Positions 5,935 to 9,119 of a stretch of 9,119 bases of DNA are shown here, piece by piece. The translations under genes and the position numbers were made by a program. Source of the stretch: Sphingobium sp. (GTDB taxonomy: Bacteria > Pseudomonadota > Alphaproteobacteria > Sphingomonadales > Sphingomonadaceae). Under the pieces are notes generated by a model. That model did no database searches. It was not told the origin of the DNA and saw nothing but the letters and a program-made list of their open reading frames with translations. The stretch covers positions 1 to 9,119 of the forward strand of contig NZ_QFOA01000101.1 of the NCBI RefSeq assembly GCF_003248505.1, in the 5' to 3' direction. Numbering within the stretch: position 1 is the first letter of the stretch; each line of letters starts with the position of its first letter.

Positions 5935-6690
5935 TTAGCCCTCCTGGCCTTCGGTCGCTTCGGGAGCGGCCGCATCTTGTGCGGGCGCCTGCGCCGGAGC
6001 GTTGTTGCTGTTGGCAGCAGCCTTGAGGCTGGCCGGATACGGCACATCGGCCGGACGCTTCACCTTGACGGCATCGCAGACGGTGAGCCAGGTGCCCTTG
6101 GCACCCGGAACGCTGCCCTTGACGAACAGCAGGCCGCGCTCGACATCGGTACGCACGATCTCCAGATTCTGCTGGGTCCGCTCACGGTCACCCATGTGAC
6201 CTGCCATCTTCTTGTTCTTGAAGACGCGGCCCGGGTCCTGACGGTTACCGGTCGAACCATGGGCACGGTGGCTGATCGACACGCCGTGGGTGGCGCGCAT
6301 ACCGCCGAAGCCCCAGCGCTTCATAGCACCGGCAAAACCCTTACCCTGGGTGTGACCGGCGACATCGACCAACTGACCGGCGATAAAGTGGTCGGCCGCA
6401 ATCTCGGCGCCGACATCGAGGAGCGCATCCTCGGCGACGCGAAATTCGACCAGACGCGCCTTCGGCTCCACTTCCGCCTTGGCGAAGTGGCCGCGCTGCG
6501 GCTTGGCGACATTCTTGACCTTCGCGACGCCGGCACCGAGCTGCACCGCGACATAACCGTCGCGGTCGGTTTCCTTGCGGGCCACGACCTGGTTGCCCTC
6601 GAGGGCCAGAACCGTAACCGGAACGTGACGTCCGTCCTCCTGGAACAGACGGGTCATCCCGACTTTCTTAGCGATCACGCCTGTGCGCAT
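5935..6690 (-). CDS. rplC: 50S ribosomal protein L3 with low-complexity tail
   Basis: L3 is an early assembly protein near the 3' end of 23S rRNA, with a loop reaching toward the peptidyl transferase centre. The product is 251 residues, clearly longer than E. coli L3 (209). Residues 1-222 hold the L3 fold, with the signature GHTQGKGFAGAMKRWGFGG (112-130) and THGVSISHRAHGSTG (134-148). Q151 in NRQDPG matches the E. coli glutamine methylated by PrmB. Residues 224-251 are an Ala/Pro/Gln/Asn-rich, acidic, probably disordered tail. I chose the ATG at 6690: the GTG at 6693 would add one residue, while MRTGVIAKK is the expected start and GGAG (6700-6703) has 9-nt spacing to it. It is preceded by the long structured spacer. 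Confidence 0.97.
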   Translation of the reverse strand: MRTGVIAKKVGMTRLFQEDGRHVPVTVLALEGNQVVARKETDRDGYVAVQLGAGVAKVKNVAKPQRGHFAKAEVEPKARLVEFRVAEDALLDVGAEIAADHFIAGQLVDVAGHTQGKGFAGAMKRWGFGGMRATHGVSISHRAHGSTGNRQDPGRVFKNKKMAGHMGDRERTQQNLEIVRTDVERGLLFVKGSVPGAKGTWLTVCDAVKVKRPADVPYPASLKAAANSNNAPAQAPAQDAAAPEATEGQEG

Positions 6691-6710
6691 CACTGATTAC
6701 TCCCATAGAG

Positions 6711-6729
6711 GCCCGCCATAGCAGCGGGC
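6711..6729 (-). promoter_or_regulatory. Hairpin just upstream of the rplC ribosome-binding site
   Basis: A perfect 6-bp GC stem (GCCCGC/GCGGGC) with a 7-nt loop ends about 7 nt before the GGGAG Shine-Dalgarno of rplC. It could influence ribosome access or stabilise a processed 5' end. There is no T-tract after it, so it is not a terminator. Confidence 0.45.
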
Positions 6730-6739
6730 GTATCCAACG

Positions 6740-6770
6740 AAAAAACCGCTCGGAATCTCCCCCGCGCGGC
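6740..6770 (-). terminator. Terminator-like hairpin with T6 tract before rplC
   Basis: On the minus strand CCGC (6769-6766) pairs with GCGG (6749-6746), with further interior pairs (C-G, then GGA/TCC around a GAT loop), and is followed at once by six T residues (6745-6740). The stem is imperfect: it has a G-A mismatch and a GGG bulge. It would be a weak or conditional terminator at most, as expected for an attenuator inside an operon. Such a site would let rpsJ be made in excess over rplC and the genes that follow. This reading is an inference from the hairpin plus T-run pattern. Confidence 0.4.
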
Positions 6771-6791
6771 CCAACCCAATTCATGCGATCA

Positions 6792-6837
6792 CCCCGTCAG
6801 GGTCGGATGCCAACCCCTCTCGGGAAAGGCGACGGGG
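6792..6837 (-). ncRNA. Branched RNA element in the rpsJ-rplC spacer
   Basis: CCCCGTC (6837-6831) pairs with GACGGGG (6798-6792), a perfect 7-bp stem. Inside it are CCTTT-CCCG-AGAGG (6829-6816, one G-U) and GGGTTGG-CAT-CCGACCC (6816-6800, one G-U); the two share one G at 6816, so one of them shortens by a pair. The result is a compact three-way junction. This is read by eye from complementarity and has not been tested by folding energy or covariation. Confidence 0.4.
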
Positions 6838-6847
6838 GACCAGAGAC

Positions 6848-6879
6848 CACGGACCTTCCGGTTTACCGGAGCGGCCGTG
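6848..6879 (-). ncRNA. Long imperfect hairpin in the rpsJ-rplC spacer
   Basis: CACGG/CCGTG forms the outer 5 bp, CC/GG an inner pair of base pairs after a small bulge, and TCCGG-TAAA-CCGGA an apical 5-bp stem with a tetraloop. That gives about 12 pairs within 32 nt. It lies between the UUCG hairpin and the branched element on the transcript of the rpsJ-rplC gap. Confidence 0.45.
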
Positions 6880-6906
6880 CGGTATCCCTTGTGTCGTTTG
6901 AGCCCA

Positions 6907-6926
6907 GGTCCCTCCGAAGAGGAGCC
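6907..6926 (-). ncRNA. UUCG-tetraloop hairpin after rpsJ
   Basis: On the transcript GGCTCCTC-TTCG-GAGGGACC folds with CCTC/GAGG closed on a UUCG loop by a C-G pair, the exceptionally stable cUUCGg form. The stem extends outward through a G-U pair and, past a C-A mismatch, two G-C pairs. No T-tract follows. It lies 51 nt after the rpsJ stop and could protect the rpsJ 3' end or form part of a larger leader fold. Confidence 0.45.
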
Positions 6927-6977
6927 CCGATGCCCTATACCCTGACCTCCTTGCGGGCGGCAGGGACTTGCCGGCGA

Positions 6978-7286
6978 TCAGGCCAGCTTGATTTCCACGT
7001 TCACGCCGGCAGCCAAGTCCAGCTTCATCAGCGCGTCGACCGTCTGCGGCGTCGGCTGCACAATGTCAAGCATACGCTTGTAGGTACGAACCTCGAACTG
7101 CTCGCGCGACTTCTTGTCGATGTGCGGGCCACGGTTGACCGTGAACTTTTCGATGCGCGTCGGAAGGGGAATCGGACCGCGGATAAGGGCGCCGGTGCGG
7201 CGAGCGGTGTCGGCGATGTCGCCGGTTGCCTGATCGAGAACGCGATGATCGAACGCCTTAAGGCGAATGCGGATATTGCTGTCCAT
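6978..7286 (-). CDS. rpsJ: 30S ribosomal protein S10 / NusE
   Basis: S10 is a 30S head protein and, as NusE, a member of the NusB-NusE antitermination complex. The 102-residue length is normal. It begins MDSNIRIRLKAFDHRVLDQA and carries the signature RGPIPLPTRIEKFTV (residues 38-52), the loop to KKSREQFEVRTYKRMLDIVQP (60-80), and the C-terminal TVDALMKLDLAAGVNVEI. I chose the ATG at 7286, not the upstream ATG at 7322, because the added 12 residues (GFWLFRIGTGK) are foreign to the family. AGGA at 7291-7294 gives a short 4-nt spacer. It is the first gene after the tuf terminator and is cut off from rplC by a long structured spacer, so its expression may differ from that of the rest of the operon. 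Confidence 0.98.
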   Translation of the reverse strand: MDSNIRIRLKAFDHRVLDQATGDIADTARRTGALIRGPIPLPTRIEKFTVNRGPHIDKKSREQFEVRTYKRMLDIVQPTPQTVDALMKLDLAAGVNVEIKLA

Positions 7287-7441
7287 TTTTCCTGTACCGA
7301 TGCGAAAGAGCCAAAAACCCACGCATTTTCAAAAATCAGCCGGAGCAGCCGTTGATTTGTAAAAATGCGCTCACAAAAAATATCCGCCCCATCTGCCCTT
7401 CTAGCTTCTTGAAAGCCGGAGAAAGGCGATCCGAGGCGGAG
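7287..7441 (-). promoter_or_regulatory. Spacer expected to hold the S10 operon promoter
   Basis: Transcription from tuf should stop at 7442-7480, so the S10 genes need a promoter in the 155 nt before rpsJ. The stretch is AT-richer than its surroundings and on the minus strand has four T5-T6 tracts (7375-7380, 7361-7365, 7331-7335, 7313-7317), which could act as UP-like or bent DNA. I cannot pick out a convincing -35/-10 pair. TTGAAA at 7327-7332 resembles a -35 but has no good -10 partner 16-18 nt on. The promoter call therefore rests on position and composition. Confidence 0.35.
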
Positions 7442-7480
7442 AAAAATACTGAGCGGCGCGAATCATCGGATCCGCGCCGC
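7442..7480 (-). terminator. Rho-independent terminator after tuf
   Basis: Twelve bases after the tuf stop, GCGGCGCG (7480-7473) and CGCGCCGC (7460-7453) form a perfect 8-bp GC stem around a 12-nt loop that can pair further inside (GAT/ATC). TCAGTATTTTT follows on the minus strand, with the T5 at 7446-7442. This is the best terminator in the window and separates the str genes from the S10 genes. Confidence 0.8.
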
Positions 7481-7492
7481 TGCAGTCCTATA

Positions 7493-8683
<1,191 letters not shown>

Positions 8684-8730
8684 TTTATCCTACCTTCTAA
8701 TCAAAATCAGCTTTGGTCTGACCGCTCGGC

Positions 8731-8749
8731 CGCGCCTCGCGAAGGCGCG
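8731..8749 (-). promoter_or_regulatory. GC-rich hairpin in the tuf leader
   Basis: CGCGCCT and AGGCGCG form a perfect 7-bp stem around TCGCG, ending 47 nt before the tuf ATG. No T-tract follows. If tuf has its own promoter just upstream, this hairpin would sit at or near the 5' end of the message, where it could affect stability. Confidence 0.35.
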
Positions 8750-8778
8750 TCCATAGCAGCAAATTTACATATTACCAG
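8750..8778 (-). promoter_or_regulatory. Weak candidate tuf promoter
   Basis: CTGGTA (8778-8773) and TATGGA (8755-8750) are separated by exactly 17 nt, within the only AT-rich patch (TAATATGTAAATTT) of the fusA-tuf spacer. Each hexamer matches the sigma-70 consensus at only three of six positions. GCTATGGA also partly resembles the GCTANAWC -10 form reported for Caulobacter housekeeping promoters. Spacing and position favour it; the hexamers do not. Confidence 0.2.
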
Positions 8779-8785
8779 CCCCTAA

Positions 8786-8807
8786 CCGAGCCGCTTTCAC
8801 GGCCCGG
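8786..8807 (-). other. Stable stem-loop after fusA without T-tract
   Basis: CCGGGCCG and CGGCTCGG pair over 8 bp (one G-U) around the loop TGAAAG, beginning 13 nt after the fusA stop. It overlaps a 10-bp palindrome CCCGGCCGGG (8803-8812). The sequence after it (TTAGGGGC) is not T-rich, so intrinsic termination is unlikely. It may be a 3'-end stabiliser or processing signal between fusA and tuf. Confidence 0.4.
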
Positions 8808-8820
8808 CCGGGGAAACCCG

Positions 8821-9119
8821 TCAGGCCATCTTCGCCTTGACTTCGTCCGCCACATTCTGCGGCACTTCGTCATAGTGCGAGAAGATCATCGAGTAGTTCG
8901 CGCGGCCCTGGGTGAAGGACCGGAGCGAATTGACGTAACCGAACATGTTGGCCAGCGGCACCATGGCTTCGACCACCTGCGCGTTGCCGCGCGTGTCGGT
9001 GCCCTGGATCTGGCCACGACGGCTGTTCATGTCGCCGATGACGTCGCCCAGATATTCCTCCGGGGTCACGACTTCGACCTTCATGACAGGTTCGAGCAGC
9101 GTGATGCCCGACTTCTGCG
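8821..9119 (-). CDS. fusA: Elongation factor G, C-terminal fragment
   Basis: EF-G is the GTPase that drives translocation of tRNAs and mRNA. Only the last 98 or so codons are in the window; the frame stays open to the right edge, and the internal ATG at 9084 is not the start. Residues before that Met read QKSGITLLEPV, followed by MKVEVVTPEEYLGDVIGDMNSRRGQ, the well-conserved EF-G domain V. The C-terminus (ANYSMIFSHYDEVPQNVADEVKAKMA) is typical. The GTPase domain lies outside. It precedes tuf by 137 nt in the standard str operon order. Confidence 0.97.
   Translation of the reverse strand, partial: QKSGITLLEPVMKVEVVTPEEYLGDVIGDMNSRRGQIQGTDTRGNAQVVEAMVPLANMFGYVNSLRSFTQGRANYSMIFSHYDEVPQNVADEVKAKMA

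Larger units (their letters stand above)
6691..6977 (-). promoter_or_regulatory. Structured rpsJ-rplC spacer, candidate regulatory leader
   Basis: This 287-nt spacer sits inside an operon whose other S10-block junctions downstream of it are 21 nt or less. Read on the transcript, in order, it holds: an orphan AAGGAGG (6952-6946); a stem with a UUCG loop closed by C-G (6926-6907); an imperfect long hairpin with about 12 pairs (6879-6848); a 7-bp closing stem CCCCGTC/GACGGGG (6837-6831 with 6798-6792) enclosing two smaller hairpins; a terminator-like hairpin with T6 (6770-6740); and GCCCGC-N7-GCGGGC (6729-6711) just before the rplC Shine-Dalgarno. No protein frame is evident. The density of stems suggests a structured RNA leader; ligand and mechanism are unknown. 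Confidence 0.5.

Noticed and set aside
6691..6693. GTG start for rplC one codon upstream of the ATG
   Set aside because: The family start MRTGVIAKK and 9-nt Shine-Dalgarno spacing favour the ATG at 6690; the difference is a single residue.
5284..6696. 470-codon open frame on the plus strand opposite rplD and rplC
   Set aside because: Antisense shadow of two certain ribosomal protein genes. It spans their junction with no sign of independent coding, such as a supported start or recognisable motifs.
7287..7322. Upstream extension of rpsJ to an ATG at 7322
   Set aside because: It adds 12 residues foreign to S10; MDSNIRIRLKAFDHR is the expected beginning.
6783..7355. 190-codon plus-strand frame across the rpsJ-rplC spacer, with AAGAGGAGCCCCGATG at 6917-6932 looking like a ribosome-binding site and start
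   Set aside because: Most of the frame is antisense to rpsJ. The apparent ribosome-binding site is the complement of the UUCG hairpin arm, so it is better explained as RNA structure on the other strand.
7313..7380. Phased A-tract curvature upstream of rpsJ
   Set aside because: The four A/T tracts are spaced about 18, 30 and 14 nt apart, which does not follow the helical repeat closely enough to claim phased bending.

Overview
The window is one long, minus-strand run of translation genes: the end of the str operon, the whole S10 operon and the start of the spc operon. In the direction of transcription (high to low coordinates) the order is fusA (3' end only), tuf, rpsJ, rplC, rplD, rplW, rplB, rpsS, rplV, rpsC, rplP, rpmC, rpsQ, rplN, rplX, rplE, rpsN and rpsH (first 12 codons only). 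The gene order, the high GC content and the protein sequences point to an alphaproteobacterium, most likely of the order Sphingomonadales (Sphingobium/Sphingomonas-like). That placement rests on remembered family resemblance, not on a search. I see no gene on the plus strand, no mobile element, no tRNA or rRNA gene and no CRISPR array.

Layout: 8821-9119 is the EF-G C-terminus. 8684-8820 is a hairpin-rich fusA-tuf spacer. 7493-8683 is EF-Tu, closed by a good intrinsic terminator (7442-7480). 7287-7441 is an AT-richer spacer that should carry the S10 promoter. 6978-7286 is S10. 6691-6977 is an unusually long (287 nt) and strongly structured rpsJ-rplC spacer. From 6690 down to 1850 ten genes (rplC to rpsQ) are packed with gaps of 21 nt or less, or with overlaps. 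1657-1849 is a 193-nt spacer at the point where the E. coli S10 operon ends and the spc operon begins. From 1656 to 1 lie L14, L24, L5, S14 and S8, with a 50-nt hairpin-bearing gap between rplE and rpsN.

All products act together on the 70S ribosome: seven small-subunit proteins, nine large-subunit proteins and the two elongation GTPases. Translational coupling is visible in the sequence. Several genes have their Shine-Dalgarno sequence inside the last codons of the gene before, and four junctions overlap (TAATG, TGATG twice, ATGGCTAA).

The coding part is conventional. The material worth a second look is in the spacers. The rpsJ-rplC gap can fold into five stem-loop elements plus a terminator-like hairpin with a T6 tract, and it carries two copies of a 7-mer that compete for one complementary segment. 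This looks like an undescribed regulatory leader placed inside the S10 operon rather than before it. Two smaller candidates are a 9-bp stem that masks the rpsN ribosome-binding site and a 20-codon open reading frame ending in an ATGA overlap with rplN. All are predictions from reading the sequence by eye; none has been folded or aligned computationally.
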